Part shown: piece after piece, positions 34,117 through 43,568 of the stretch
Layout of the letters: each line of letters starts with the position of its first letter
How positions within the stretch are numbered: position 1 is the stretch's first letter
Origin: an uncultured Clostridia bacterium
GTDB taxonomy: Bacteria; Bacillota; Clostridia; Christensenellales; UBA1242
Length of the DNA: 64,000 bases
Assembly: GCA_944372335.1 (NCBI GenBank)
Contig: CALVYQ010000004.1
Coordinates: forward strand, 30,418 to 94,417
Reading direction: 5' to 3'
Translations under genes and position numbers: made by a program
The notes under the pieces: generated by a model
Database searches by the model: none
What the model saw: only the letters and a program-made list of their open reading frames with translations
Told to the model about the DNA's origin: nothing

Positions 34117-34923
34117 ATGGAAAAGAATGTGAGGAAGGTGGAAAATTTTGTAGCAGTCTGCAACGATATGTTAAGCGGTAGATTTTTGGATTTTGATAAG
34201 AAAATCGAAAGCATTGCAAACTCAATAAATGAAAGTGATGATATTTTATCATATCTTGCAACAAAATTATTAGATGCTGATAGGGAAGAAATTTTTAACC
34301 ATGCTTTTGTTATCGACAATAAAACTAAAAATGGCAAAGTTTCACTTCCGGGAGATGAAAAGGAAAAACTGACTCTTTTTGTGACAGTGATTAATGATTT
34401 ATATAGTCATAAAATAAATTCCAACAAGTTTTTAGAAACATATTTTAGGGGAGATAAGGGAACACCAATACAGATATTTCTGGAAAAGATTATAGAGCCA
34501 TTCAAAAATATGATTGCTGATTATTTTAAAATAGATAAAGCCCTGACATTTTCTGATATTGACACCAATGCTATCGAAGAGTCTGAGGTGGAGATGGAAG
34601 AAGAGGACGAAGATGAGGTTAATTTTGAAGAAGAATATGAAAAGGAAGATATGCTTGCTCTTTCAATCAATAATATAGTTCGTGTTTGTGATGAAATTGA
34701 GGCAAAGTTAAAATTTGAGAAAAAGCATGAAAGTATAGTGGAAGATTTTGAATATATTGTCTCAGCCTTAAAACACGCTTGCGAGCAAAGAGATATGCAA
34801 AGCATAAACGGCTTGATTCTCGGAATAAATTATGTCTCTCAAAAAGTTAAGAGTACGAAATATTTAGTTAAAGAATTAAATGAAATTGTTTATAACATCT
34901 ATCAATCTTCAAATTTAGAATAA
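34117..34923 (+). CDS. Acidic helical protein of unknown function
   Basis: A 268-residue protein that I do not recognise, without signal peptide or membrane segments. It is nearly all helical by composition. Residues about 152-178 form a very acidic stretch (EVEMEEEDEDEVNFEEEYE) between an N-terminal and a C-terminal helical domain. ATG 34117 has GGGGGAGAT in front. It stands alone between the DUF4364 gene and a deacetylase-like gene, with a terminator after it. Confidence 0.75.
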   Translation: MEKNVRKVENFVAVCNDMLSGRFLDFDKKIESIANSINESDDILSYLATKLLDADREEIFNHAFVIDNKTKNGKVSLPGDEKEKLTLFVTVINDLYSHKINSNKFLETYFRGDKGTPIQIFLEKIIEPFKNMIADYFKIDKALTFSDIDTNAIEESEVEMEEEDEDEVNFEEEYEKEDMLALSINNIVRVCDEIEAKLKFEKKHESIVEDFEYIVSALKHACEQRDMQSINGLILGINYVSQKVKSTKYLVKELNEIVYNIYQSSNLE

Positions 34924-34959
34924 AACACAAAATTATTGTCAATTTTTGTTAAAAAAAGG

Positions 34960-34997
34960 TGATTTTTAGTTAATTTTTGTTAAAAATCATTTTTTTT
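34960..34997 (+). terminator. Terminator after the acidic helical protein gene
   Basis: TGATTTTTA (34960-34968) and TAAAAATCA (34981-34989) form a 9-bp stem followed by eight T. Confidence 0.7.
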
Positions 34998-35031
34998 CAT
35001 TTTAGAAAAAGTTTCTTCATAGATTTATAAT

Positions 35032-35748
35032 ATGAAAGTTTTAACAATAAATTTGCATAGGCATTTCGTTAATTTTTTAATTGTGGTGATGCTTGTCGTG
35101 GTGTCGGCACTTGCAGTTTTAGGAGTAAACTTAGCAACTACCACCTCTGTCATCAATGGCGTATATTATAGTGGTAACACAGAAAGCAACAAAATCTCTT
35201 TGATGATTAATGTCTATTGGGGAACGGAATATCTTGATGATATGCTTGATGTTTTGGATAAATATGATGTGAAAACTACCTTCTTTGTAGGCGGAACTTG
35301 GGCGGTAAAAGAAAGTGATATGCTTAAAAAAATATATGAACAAGGGCATGAAATTGGTAATCATGGATATAGTCATAAAGATCAAGATAAGCTTAATAGA
35401 GAGCAAAACAAAAATGAAATTTTATTAACTCATACTCTTGTCAGTGAATTGATTGGGGTGGATATGGATTTGTTTGCACCTCCAAGCGGAGCTTATAATA
35501 AAACAACGGTGGCAGTGGCAACTGAACTTGGTTATAAGACAATTATGTGGACAAGAGACACTATCGATTGGAGAGATAAAGATCAAGAGTTAATATACAA
35601 CCGTGCGATCAAAGATGCAAAGGGAGGAGATTTAATTTTGATGCATCCAACAGCTTGTACTTTGGAGGCGCTAGAAAAAATTATCATTAATTTGCAGGAG
35701 CAGGGTTTTGAGTTGACTACGGTAAGCGAAAATTTGTCTAGTGAATAA
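35032..35748 (+). CDS. Polysaccharide deacetylase-like protein with altered catalytic site
   Basis: A 238-residue NodB-fold protein with an N-terminal membrane segment (residues about 13-36), similar along its length to the PdaB-like protein at 56436. In motif 1 the usual FDxxWG reads INVYWG, so the catalytic Asp is Asn 60. The metal-binding His pair in NHGYSHKD and motif 3 APPSGAY are kept. It may therefore bind a peptidoglycan-type sugar without deacetylating it. A TATAAT ends directly at the ATG, so the true transcript start is unclear and no clear ribosome site is seen. Confidence 0.75.
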   Translation: MKVLTINLHRHFVNFLIVVMLVVVSALAVLGVNLATTTSVINGVYYSGNTESNKISLMINVYWGTEYLDDMLDVLDKYDVKTTFFVGGTWAVKESDMLKKIYEQGHEIGNHGYSHKDQDKLNREQNKNEILLTHTLVSELIGVDMDLFAPPSGAYNKTTVAVATELGYKTIMWTRDTIDWRDKDQELIYNRAIKDAKGGDLILMHPTACTLEALEKIIINLQEQGFELTTVSENLSSE

Positions 35749-35946
35749 AAAATGCTAAAAAACACTAATTTTCTAATAAAAAATGCAAAAAATATGCGTT
35801 TTTAGATAATTTTTTGCGATTTGTCTATTTTTTGACTAATTTTATTCTTGATTAAATTTTAATGAAAAAATTAAAAATATGTTAAAAGTGTTTTGAAGAA
35901 AATTATTTAAGTGTTATAATTATAATAATTATTAATAGAGGGGTGT

Positions 35947-38670
35947 ATGGCTGTTTATAAACTTAATTCAAAAAAGAAAGGTAAGAGAGATGTTAAAAAA
36001 ATTGTAGGCTTTACGCTTATTGGCATTTCCTCTGTTGTCTATCTTTTTTTGACAGGTATTTGGCCTGCCATGTTTTCCTTTCTTTTGGGTGTGTTTGGAA
36101 TTTTTGCATATCCTCTTTTCTTGGTGCTTTTTATTGTTGGACTTGCTCTTGTAAATAAAAGAAAATATGTTATGCCAAAGCGATATATAATCTCAATGGC
36201 ACTTATGGTATATTTCTTTCTGGCCATCATTCAACTTATTATTGTCGGTGGCAAAAGTGGTGGATTTTTTGAATATCTTGGACTTAACTATTCTCGAACA
36301 TGGACGGCGGGAGGAATAATTACAGGTATCATCACAACACCTTTATTGTATCTAACAAATTTGGTTGGCTCATACATCATTTTAGCTCTTGCATTTTGTT
36401 TATCACTTGCAATCTTTCTTGATAGCCTTAATGTATTTAGACGTAAGGCATCTTCAGTTTCAGTGAAAAAAGAGACAAAAACTATAAATCGCATTCAAAC
36501 TGTGGAAGAAAAAACAAGTGAAGAACCTACTTTGAAGAAAGAAGAGTTTAATCCTGTTTTGAATGGAAAACTTGAAGAGGAAGAAAAAGAAGAAAAGAAA
36601 GCTTTAACAACGAGAGAGCTTTTAGGCTTAGATAAAAAGAGAAATAAGGCCTATGAATATTTTAATGATGACGTGCCAAAAGTGGAAAAGAAAAAAGAAG
36701 AGCCCAAATCTCTTAGAGAGCTTATTCTAACTCCACCAGAAATAGACTATGAAGAATATTTTAAAGAGATAAATAAAGCACCTGAAAAAGAAGAGGTGGA
36801 AAATAATGTTGAGATTTTAAAGAAAGAAGAAAATTCGTTGAACGAGGAGGTACTACCTACTGAGACGGTTAGGACTGATGAATTTGAAAATATCAACAAT
36901 CCATTTGTTCAAAATGACGATGAAGATGTTTTGCGTGAAGCCGATGATATTATAAGAAGTGCTGTCAATGAAGAGAAAATGGAAAATCCTGAAATCTATG
37001 AAAATGCAATTGATGACACAGAGGCAAGCTTTACAAGTCGTGATAGAATAAATGAAAGAATGGACTCCCGTTCTTTTGAACGTTCTAATTTTGAAAATAC
37101 AAGGCGAGATAACAATTTTGCTCCTGAATTTCCAGAAAGAAACGGAAGAGATAATATCTTCACTCGTAATCAACCTAAGGAGGAAGTTGTTGAAGAACCA
37201 GAAGAGCCTTATGTTTATGAAAGGCCTCCTCTTGAATATATCACCACAAAATCGGTTGACCTTTCAACGCTTAATGAGGACGTGGCAGAAAAGCGAGTGC
37301 TTCTTGAAAACAGCCTAGAAAATTTTGGCATACCTGCAAAGGTTCAGGGGGTTGTGGTTGGGCCTGCAGTTACTAGATACGAGCTTGAAATGCCACAAGG
37401 TATATCTGTGTCAAAAATAAAAAATCGTGCAGACGATATCGCTCTTTCTCTTGCTGCTGAGGGAGCTATTAGAATTGAAGCTCCTGTTCCCGGTAAAAGC
37501 GTCGTCGGGGTGGAAGTGCCAAATAAATCAATTGCCACAGTAAGTCTTCGTGATGTTTTGGAAAGTAGAGAGTTTAAAGAAAGTGCTTCTCCTTTGACTT
37601 TTGCACTGGGAAAGGATATTACAGGCAATATCATAACCTGCAATATGCAAAAGCTTACACACCTTTTAGTGGCAGGTTCAACTGGTTCAGGTAAGAGTGT
37701 CTGCCTTAATTCCATTATTTTGAGTATTATTTATAAAGCTTCTCCTGAGGAAGTTAAGATTATCCTAGTTGACCCTAAGCGTGTGGAATTTACCTCATAT
37801 AATGGCTTGCCACATCTTATCATGCCAAATGTTGTCTGCGAAACTCAAAAAGCAATTAACACTCTTGCCTGGGCGGTGACTGAAATGGAACGCCGTTTTG
37901 AAATTTTGGGCTTTGCGAGGGTGAAAAATATTGACGAATACAATCAAACACCTGACGTTTTATCTGGTAAAGTAAAAAAGATGCCATTCATTGTTATTAT
38001 TGTCGATGAGCTTTCTGACCTTATGATGACGGGCAAAAAGGAAGTGGAAGAGAAGATTATTCGTTTGGCACAAAAGTCAAGAGCAGCCGGTATCCACTTA
38101 ATCTTAGCCACACAGCGTCCGTCTGTTGATGTTATCACAGGGCTTATCAAGTCTAACTTCCCTTCCCGTATAGCCTTTGCTGTTACGAGTGCGGTTGACA
38201 GTATGACCATTCTAGACCGTGTTGGTGCTGAAAAACTCTTGGGTAAGGGTGATATGCTCTATTATCCAGTTGGAGCTCAAGAACCTAAGCGTGTGCAGGC
38301 TTGCTTTATCAGTACTGGCGAAACAAATCGAATTGTTGATTATGTTCGTGAAAATAATAAGCCTATCTTTGATAAGGAAGTTGAAGAGCAGATAAATAAT
38401 CCTAATAAAAATAACAATCCGGGTGGGGTGCAGGTCAACAATGAGATGGACGAACTTTTACCTCTTGCTCTTAAAGCGGCAATTGATTGCGGTCAGGCTT
38501 CTGCAACCATGATTAGGCGTAAGTTTGCCATTGGTTATCCAAGAGCTGCAAGAATCATTGACCAGATGGAAGCGGCAGGATATATCTCAACGGCAGACGG
38601 CGTCAAGGGTAGAACTGTCTATACCACAATGGACGAATTTAGAGAAATCTTTGGCGACCAATATGATTAA
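35947..38670 (+). CDS. ftsK: FtsK/SpoIIIE-family DNA translocase
   Basis: Pumps chromosomal DNA through the division or sporulation septum. The 907-residue protein has four to five N-terminal membrane segments (residues 22-165). An acidic linker of about 270 residues follows, then the alpha domain, the RecA-like motor with Walker A GSTGSGKS at residues 577-584 and Walker B FIVIIVDELSDLM, and a C-terminal winged-helix gamma domain (ATMIRRKFAIGYPRAARIIDQME). The gamma domain reads KOPS/SRS-type sequences. GAGGGGTGT precedes ATG 35947. SpoIIIE and FtsK roles cannot be separated from the sequence. Confidence 0.95.
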   Translation: MAVYKLNSKKKGKRDVKKIVGFTLIGISSVVYLFLTGIWPAMFSFLLGVFGIFAYPLFLVLFIVGLALVNKRKYVMPKRYIISMALMVYFFLAIIQLIIVGGKSGGFFEYLGLNYSRTWTAGGIITGIITTPLLYLTNLVGSYIILALAFCLSLAIFLDSLNVFRRKASSVSVKKETKTINRIQTVEEKTSEEPTLKKEEFNPVLNGKLEEEEKEEKKALTTRELLGLDKKRNKAYEYFNDDVPKVEKKKEEPKSLRELILTPPEIDYEEYFKEINKAPEKEEVENNVEILKKEENSLNEEVLPTETVRTDEFENINNPFVQNDDEDVLREADDIIRSAVNEEKMENPEIYENAIDDTEASFTSRDRINERMDSRSFERSNFENTRRDNNFAPEFPERNGRDNIFTRNQPKEEVVEEPEEPYVYERPPLEYITTKSVDLSTLNEDVAEKRVLLENSLENFGIPAKVQGVVVGPAVTRYELEMPQGISVSKIKNRADDIALSLAAEGAIRIEAPVPGKSVVGVEVPNKSIATVSLRDVLESREFKESASPLTFALGKDITGNIITCNMQKLTHLLVAGSTGSGKSVCLNSIILSIIYKASPEEVKIILVDPKRVEFTSYNGLPHLIMPNVVCETQKAINTLAWAVTEMERRFEILGFARVKNIDEYNQTPDVLSGKVKKMPFIVIIVDELSDLMMTGKKEVEEKIIRLAQKSRAAGIHLILATQRPSVDVITGLIKSNFPSRIAFAVTSAVDSMTILDRVGAEKLLGKGDMLYYPVGAQEPKRVQACFISTGETNRIVDYVRENNKPIFDKEVEEQINNPNKNNNPGGVQVNNEMDELLPLALKAAIDCGQASATMIRRKFAIGYPRAARIIDQMEAAGYISTADGVKGRTVYTTMDEFREIFGDQYD

Positions 38671-38728
38671 TATTTTGATTATGTGAAAGATAATTATATA
38701 CAATAATTAAATTTTAAAGGAATTAACT

Positions 38729-40060
38729 ATGGACGAAAAATTAAAGGATAAAAAGATATCAGCTATCTCGCTTGGCTGTGATAAGAATAGGGTTGACCTT
38801 GAAAAGATGCTTTTTAAGCTCAGTGACTATGGCTTTAAGATTGTCGATGATATAAATGATGCCAATATTGTCATTGTCAACACCTGTGCTTTTATCACGC
38901 CGGCTAAAAAAGAGGCTCTTGAAAATATCTTTGATGTCTGCCTTTTGAAAGCTAAAGGTAAGGTGGAAAAAGTTATTGTTTCAGGTTGTTTGCCAGAACG
39001 TCATAAGGCACAGCTTGAAAAAGAGATTAAAGAGGTTGATGCCTTCTTGAATCTAAAAGACAATGACAGAATTTGTGAAATTATCGAAGATTTGTATAAG
39101 GTTAAGCATGATCAAACAAAATCTAAAAACGGCCGTATTTTTACTTCCCGTGGCTCTTATGCGTATTTGAAAATTGCCGATGGTTGCAGTAACGGTTGTT
39201 CTTTCTGCACCATTCCTAGAATTAGAGGAAGATATATAAGCTATCCAATAGAAAACATTGTGGAAGAGGCAAAATATCTTGCTTCCAACAATATAAAAGA
39301 ACTCATCTTGGTGGCTCAAGATGTTTCGAGATATGGTGAAGATTTATATAAGGAAAATAAGCTTATTTCGCTTCTTGAAAAACTTTCAAAGATTAAAGGG
39401 ATTGAGTGGATAAGGCTTCACTATATCTATCCAGAAAAGACGACAAATGAACTCTTATCATATATAGATAAAAACAAGAAGCTTTGCAAATATGTTGATA
39501 TTCCACTTCAACACATAGACAACGGCATTTTAAAAAGTATGAATAGGAGACTTGACGAAGATAAAACAAGAGAATTAGTCCATTTGATTAAAAATCGTTA
39601 TCCATCTATTCACATTCGCTCTACTTTCATTGTTGGGTATCCTACAGAGACTAATAGAGAATTTAAAAAACTTTGCGACTTCATCAAAGAAAGTAAATTT
39701 GATTATGCTGGCTTTTTCCCATATTATCGTGAGGAAAATACAGCAAGTTATTACATAAAACGCCAAAATAGCGAGTGGACAAAGAAAAGGCGACTTAAAA
39801 AGGTGCAAAAGTTGCAGGCAGAGGTAGCTTTTGATAAGGCACGTCTGCATCTAGGCAAGAGTTATAAAACGCTTGTTGATTACTTTGATGATTCGACAGG
39901 ATTATTTGTCGGTCACACCGAATTTCTTTCGCCAACAGTTGACTTTAATGTAAAAATAGTGGATAATGGAAACATTAAGGTCGGCGATTTTGTCATGGTT
40001 AAGTTTTTATCATTTGACGGCGCTGATTATAAAGGAGAAATATATGAATCTTCCAAATAG
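38729..40060 (+). CDS. rimO: Ribosomal protein S12 methylthiotransferase RimO
   Basis: Methylthiolates an aspartate of ribosomal protein S12. The 443-residue radical-SAM enzyme has an N-terminal UPF0004 domain with three cluster cysteines (SLGCDKNRVD, NTCAF, SGCLPERH), the radical-SAM CSNGCSFC motif after residue 150, and a C-terminal TRAM domain. SLGCDKNRVDLE and the GCLPER form mark RimO rather than MiaB. The 3' end overlaps pgsA by 17 bases, so the two are coupled. Confidence 0.94.
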   Translation: MDEKLKDKKISAISLGCDKNRVDLEKMLFKLSDYGFKIVDDINDANIVIVNTCAFITPAKKEALENIFDVCLLKAKGKVEKVIVSGCLPERHKAQLEKEIKEVDAFLNLKDNDRICEIIEDLYKVKHDQTKSKNGRIFTSRGSYAYLKIADGCSNGCSFCTIPRIRGRYISYPIENIVEEAKYLASNNIKELILVAQDVSRYGEDLYKENKLISLLEKLSKIKGIEWIRLHYIYPEKTTNELLSYIDKNKKLCKYVDIPLQHIDNGILKSMNRRLDEDKTRELVHLIKNRYPSIHIRSTFIVGYPTETNREFKKLCDFIKESKFDYAGFFPYYREENTASYYIKRQNSEWTKKRRLKKVQKLQAEVAFDKARLHLGKSYKTLVDYFDDSTGLFVGHTEFLSPTVDFNVKIVDNGNIKVGDFVMVKFLSFDGADYKGEIYESSK

Positions 40061-40793
40061 GATAACACTTTGCAGATTACTTTTAATTCCATTTTTTGTC
40101 TTTTTCTATCTTGCTGATTTTATTCCTTATGGTAAACTTGTGGCAACAATTATCTTTATGGTGGCAAGTTTTACCGACTTTTTGGACGGACATATCGCAA
40201 GGAAACGCAATATGGTGACAACGCTTGGCACATTTTTTGACACTGTTGCCGATAAACTTTTGGTGATGAGTGGCTTTTTGCTTGTCGTTGCCTATCCTAT
40301 AACAGCAAATGGCGGAAATCTTTTGCCTAGACCGATACTTTTCCCTGATTTTCTTGGGATAATTATCGCAATAGTTATAATTGCTCGTGAACTTATCGTT
40401 ATGGCACTTCGCTCGCTTGCGGCGTCTAAGGGCGTGGTTCTGAAAGCTGATATGTATGGAAAAGTTAAAGCAACCTTTCAATTTTTAACACTTATCTACT
40501 ATTTTGCCTTTGCTTTTATCGTTGAGGAATTTTACTATGCAATAGCAGGTGTCGCTTACACTGTATTATGTCTAATAGGTTATGTTTTTCTTGCAATCAC
40601 TGTCATTTTAACCATTCTTTCGATGATAAATTATCTTGTCAAAAATAGGCAAGTCTTTAAAGAAGAGAAGCAGGCTGAACAAGAAAAGATAGAGAAAGAG
40701 GAGAAGGAAGAAAAAATTGACGTAAGCCCTAAAAAAGTTGAAGTAAAGGATGTAAAAGTCGATTTGGCAGATACTAAAAAGGTTAAGAAGTAG
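40044..40793 (+). CDS. pgsA: CDP-diacylglycerol--glycerol-3-phosphate 3-phosphatidyltransferase
   Basis: Makes phosphatidylglycerol phosphate, the precursor of phosphatidylglycerol and cardiolipin. The 249-residue membrane protein has the CDP-alcohol transferase signature DGHIARKR...G...D...D (DGxxAR-x8-G-x3-D-x3-D) and several membrane segments. The last 50 residues are a Lys/Glu-rich cytoplasmic tail not needed for the family. ATG 40044 has AAAGGAGAAATAT and begins with the family start MNLPNRITLCRLLLIP; the frame is open further upstream only because it lies inside rimO. Confidence 0.92.
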   Translation: MNLPNRITLCRLLLIPFFVFFYLADFIPYGKLVATIIFMVASFTDFLDGHIARKRNMVTTLGTFFDTVADKLLVMSGFLLVVAYPITANGGNLLPRPILFPDFLGIIIAIVIIARELIVMALRSLAASKGVVLKADMYGKVKATFQFLTLIYYFAFAFIVEEFYYAIAGVAYTVLCLIGYVFLAITVILTILSMINYLVKNRQVFKEEKQAEQEKIEKEEKEEKIDVSPKKVEVKDVKVDLADTKKVKK

Positions 40794-40827
40794 AGTTTTA
40801 ATTTACGAAATCCCATAAAGACAAATA

Positions 40828-40863
40828 AAAGATAGTAATTAAAATTTAACTATCTTTTTTTTA
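40828..40863. terminator. Bidirectional terminator between pgsA and ygjV
   Basis: AAAGATAGT (40828-40836) and ACTATCTTT (40849-40857) are perfect complements with an A-run before and a T-run after, serving both convergent genes. Confidence 0.8.
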
Positions 40864-40880
40864 TTCTTTATATAATAAAT

Positions 40881-41465
40881 TTATTTAGGTTTAAATTTAA
40901 TTTTACTTATTTGTTTACTGAACGCAATCTTTCTTATAATTTTATAACTCTCATCTTCCTTTCTGTTTTTATAGATTTTGATAATCGCTATGATTGTAAC
41001 GATAAATCCTATCAAATTTAAAATTGAAGACGTATAAAACGCATTGAAAATGTTATAGATAATAAGCAAAAAGTTTGGCAATAACAACATATAATTCACT
41101 GCTAACATATCTTTCATAACCATAGCAAAAGTGATTAAGATAGACGTTGTTAAAGGAATGATGTCCCAATATCCATTAAAGAACAATATGGTAACAATGA
41201 TATATGCAATGAAAAATAGCAAGGTTATATAATAAGGAGTTGTTTTACCGTTTTTTTCATAAAAGTAAATGGCGATAGTTCGTATAATACTAATGCAAGT
41301 GTTTATGCCGGCAACAAAAGAGAGGGAGGCAAAAAATCCACCCGCATAAAAAAGATTAGACGCACATTGTAAAATCAGAAAGCATCTTTTGTTTTGAAAG
41401 AATGATATACAAACAAGTACGAGTGCGATTCCGCCAAATATTTGTGATAAAATAAAGCTGGTCAT
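40881..41465 (-). CDS. YgjV-family inner membrane protein
   Basis: A 194-residue membrane protein with six hydrophobic segments, matching the YgjV family (QIFGGIALVLVCISFFQNKRCFLILQ at the start, then FYAGGFF and the INTCISIIRTI block). The function is unknown; the layout recalls small PnuC-like vitamin carriers. The start is ATG 41465, with a -10 box so close that the mRNA would begin at the start codon. It is divergent from an NrtR-like NAD regulator, so a link to NAD precursor metabolism is possible but not proven. Confidence 0.8.
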   Translation of the reverse strand: MTSFILSQIFGGIALVLVCISFFQNKRCFLILQCASNLFYAGGFFASLSFVAGINTCISIIRTIAIYFYEKNGKTTPYYITLLFFIAYIIVTILFFNGYWDIIPLTTSILITFAMVMKDMLAVNYMLLLPNFLLIIYNIFNAFYTSSILNLIGFIVTIIAIIKIYKNRKEDESYKIIRKIAFSKQISKIKFKPK

Positions 41466-41471
41466 ATAATT

Positions 41472-41499
41472 ATTATAGCATAGTCATAAAAAAAGACAA
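41472..41499 (-). promoter_or_regulatory. Promoter of ygjV, giving a leaderless transcript
   Basis: On the minus strand TTGTCT (41499-41494), 16 bases, TATAAT (41477-41472). The expected transcription start, about seven bases downstream, is the A of ATG 41465, and no ribosome site precedes the gene. Confidence 0.6.
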
Positions 41500-41652
41500 T
41501 TTTATTTTATAAATTAATAAAAAAATTATGGCGAGGACATATTCTTGCCACTAAAAAAGTTGCAATAATTAACTTAAGAAATATACATGAATCGTTAATT
41601 GCTTGACTTTATAAAATATTTATATTTAAAATATATTCAAGGAGAGAACACA

Positions 41653-42300
41653 ATGGATATAAATAATCCACTATACAAAAATCAGGGGATACACGTCATT
41701 CTTTCGCTTTTCACCGTGGAAGATGGTAAATTTAAGGTGTTTTTAATTAAAAGAAAGAATGAACCATATAAAGGTAAATGGATTTTGATAGGTGGTGCTT
41801 GCTATAATAATGAGGACACAGATACTGCTATGAAGAGAGAACTTTTTGAGAAAACAGGCATTAAAGACATCAACTATAAATTCTACAATGTTTTTTCTGA
41901 CCCGAATAGAAGCCCTGTTTGTCGTATGATTGCCGTTGTGTATATTGGAGTTATAGACAAAACTCGTGTCCAATTTTTGAAGGAAACGGAAAAGACACAG
42001 GACGCCGATTGGTTTGATATTGAAAAGGTGAGTGGATTAGGTTATGACCACGATAAAATATTGCAAAATGCCATTGATTATCTAAGAAGAAACATCTTTG
42101 ACACAAATATATTGAAAGATTTATTCCCAAAATATTTCACATTGCCAGAGTTACATAAGGCGTATGAAAGTATATTAAAGAAGCAAATTGACAGAAGAAA
42201 CTTCCGAAAACGCCTATTACAACAAAATATCATTAAAGATTCTGGAAAAATAGAAGAAGTCAAAGGCAAAAAGCCTTCAAAACTTTATATCTTTGTCTAA
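41653..42300 (+). CDS. nrtR: NrtR-like Nudix transcriptional regulator
   Basis: A 215-residue protein with an N-terminal Nudix domain and a C-terminal winged helix (residues about 155-215, KKQIDRRNFRKRLLQQNIIKDSG). This is the architecture of NrtR, which senses ADP-ribose and controls NAD synthesis and salvage genes. The Nudix box runs from G48 to I70 as GACYNNE-x7-RELFEKTGI; the second catalytic Glu is Lys 67, so it likely binds the nucleotide without hydrolysing it. ATG 41653 has AAGGAGAGAACACA. Its targets may include pnuC at 2362 and the divergent ygjV; both are inference. Confidence 0.82.
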   Translation: MDINNPLYKNQGIHVILSLFTVEDGKFKVFLIKRKNEPYKGKWILIGGACYNNEDTDTAMKRELFEKTGIKDINYKFYNVFSDPNRSPVCRMIAVVYIGVIDKTRVQFLKETEKTQDADWFDIEKVSGLGYDHDKILQNAIDYLRRNIFDTNILKDLFPKYFTLPELHKAYESILKKQIDRRNFRKRLLQQNIIKDSGKIEEVKGKKPSKLYIFV

Positions 42301-42330
42301 AAGTGGGATTTTCTCTCACTTTTTCTTTTT
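42299..42330 (+). terminator. Terminator of the nrtR-like gene
   Basis: AAAAGTG (42299-42305) pairs with CACTTTT (42317-42323), extended by a few internal pairs, followed by T-rich sequence. It overlaps the stop codon. Confidence 0.6.
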
Positions 42331-42365
42331 TGCGTTTATCCTAAAAAAATTCCCTTAAAATCGTT

Positions 42366-42394
42366 TTGAAATATTGTGAGGAATGAGGTATAAT
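42366..42394 (+). promoter_or_regulatory. Promoter of recA
   Basis: TTGAAA (42366-42371), 17 bases, TATAAT (42389-42394). I see no Gram-positive LexA box (GAAC-N4-GTTC) around it. Confidence 0.7.
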
Positions 42395-42424
42395 ATAAGT
42401 GAAAATATAGAATAAGAGGTAGAT

Positions 42425-43474
42425 ATGGAAAAAGGAAAATTGACAAAAGAAGAATCGCTCGACCAAGCCCTTCTTCAAATTGAAAAACAATTCGGTAAAG
42501 GGGCAATCATGAAGCTTGGTAAACAAGCTTATCAAAATGTAGAGGTAATTCCAACAGGTTGCTTGACACTTGATGTTGCACTTGGAATTGGCGGAATGCC
42601 AAAAGGAAGAATTGTTGAGATATATGGCCCTGAGTCATCTGGTAAAACAACGGTTTCTCTTCACATTATAGCAGAAGCCCAAAAGCTTGGTGGTACTTGT
42701 GCGTTTATTGATGCAGAGCACGCTCTTGACCCTATTTATGCTGAAAAATTGGGAGTCAACACAAGCGAGCTTTATGTTTCACAGCCAGATAACGGCGAGC
42801 AAGCGCTAAACATTTGTGACACCTTGGTGCGTTCTGGTGCTTTTGCGGTGATTGTTGTCGATTCTGTGGCAGCCCTTACTCCAAAGGCTGAGATTGATGG
42901 CGAGATGGGGGATAACCATGTCGGATTACAAGCTAGAATGATGAGTCAGGCCTTAAGAAAACTAACATCTATCACAAGCAAAAGTAACACAACTGTTATC
43001 TTTATCAATCAGCTTCGTGAAAAAGTTGGTGTTATGTTTGGTTCTCCTGAAACGACAACAGGTGGTAAAGCTCTTAAATTCTATGCCAGCATAAGGCTTG
43101 ATGTTAGAAAGGTCGATGTGATAAAAGACGGTGCAAATATTATAGGAAATAAGACGAGAGTTAAAGTCGTTAAAAATAAACTTGCTCCTCCATTCAGAGT
43201 GGCAGAGTTTGATATTATGTACGGTAAGGGAATCTCAAAATCTGGCTGTATTGTCGATATGGCTCTTGCTTTTAACATCATTAAAAAATCAGGTGCGTGG
43301 TTCTCATATAATGATGAGAAAATTGGTCAAGGCAAAGAAAACACCAAGCTTACTTTGGAGAAAAATCCAGAGCTTATGGCTGAAATTGAAAACAAAATTA
43401 AAGAGGCTACATCAACGAAGCCTGATGTTGAATTACCTATAACAGAAGAAAAAGAAGAAAGCGTTGACGAATAA
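42425..43474 (+). CDS. recA: Recombinase A
   Basis: Forms filaments on single-stranded DNA for homologous recombination and SOS signalling. The 349-residue protein has Walker A GPESSGKT, the MAW/DNA-loop block [19 protein letters not shown], the L2 loop [22 protein letters not shown] and a short acidic C-terminus ([12 protein letters not shown]). The start follows AGAGGTAGAT. It has its own promoter and terminator. Confidence 0.97.
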   Translation: MEKGKLTKEESLDQALLQIEKQFGKGAIMKLGKQAYQNVEVIPTGCLTLDVALGIGGMPKGRIVEIYGPESSGKTTVSLHIIAEAQKLGGTCAFIDAEHALDPIYAEKLGVNTSELYVSQPDNGEQALNICDTLVRSGAFAVIVVDSVAALTPKAEIDGEMGDNHVGLQARMMSQALRKLTSITSKSNTTVIFINQLREKVGVMFGSPETTTGGKALKFYASIRLDVRKVDVIKDGANIIGNKTRVKVVKNKLAPPFRVAEFDIMYGKGISKSGCIVDMALAFNIIKKSGAWFSYNDEKIGQGKENTKLTLEKNPELMAEIENKIKEATSTKPDVELPITEEKEESVDE

Positions 43475-43493
43475 ACATTATTTCCTAATCATA

Positions 43494-43521
43494 TAGAGAT
43501 TCTTTATGATTAGGATTTTTT
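43494..43521 (+). terminator. Terminator of recA
   Basis: CCTAATCATA (43494-43503) and TATGATTAGG (43505-43514 region) form a 10-bp stem around a short loop, followed by ATTTTTT. Confidence 0.8.
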
Positions 43522-43568
43522 ATGCAAAAGATAATAAAACTTACTATTATTAAAAATAAGGAGGAGAT

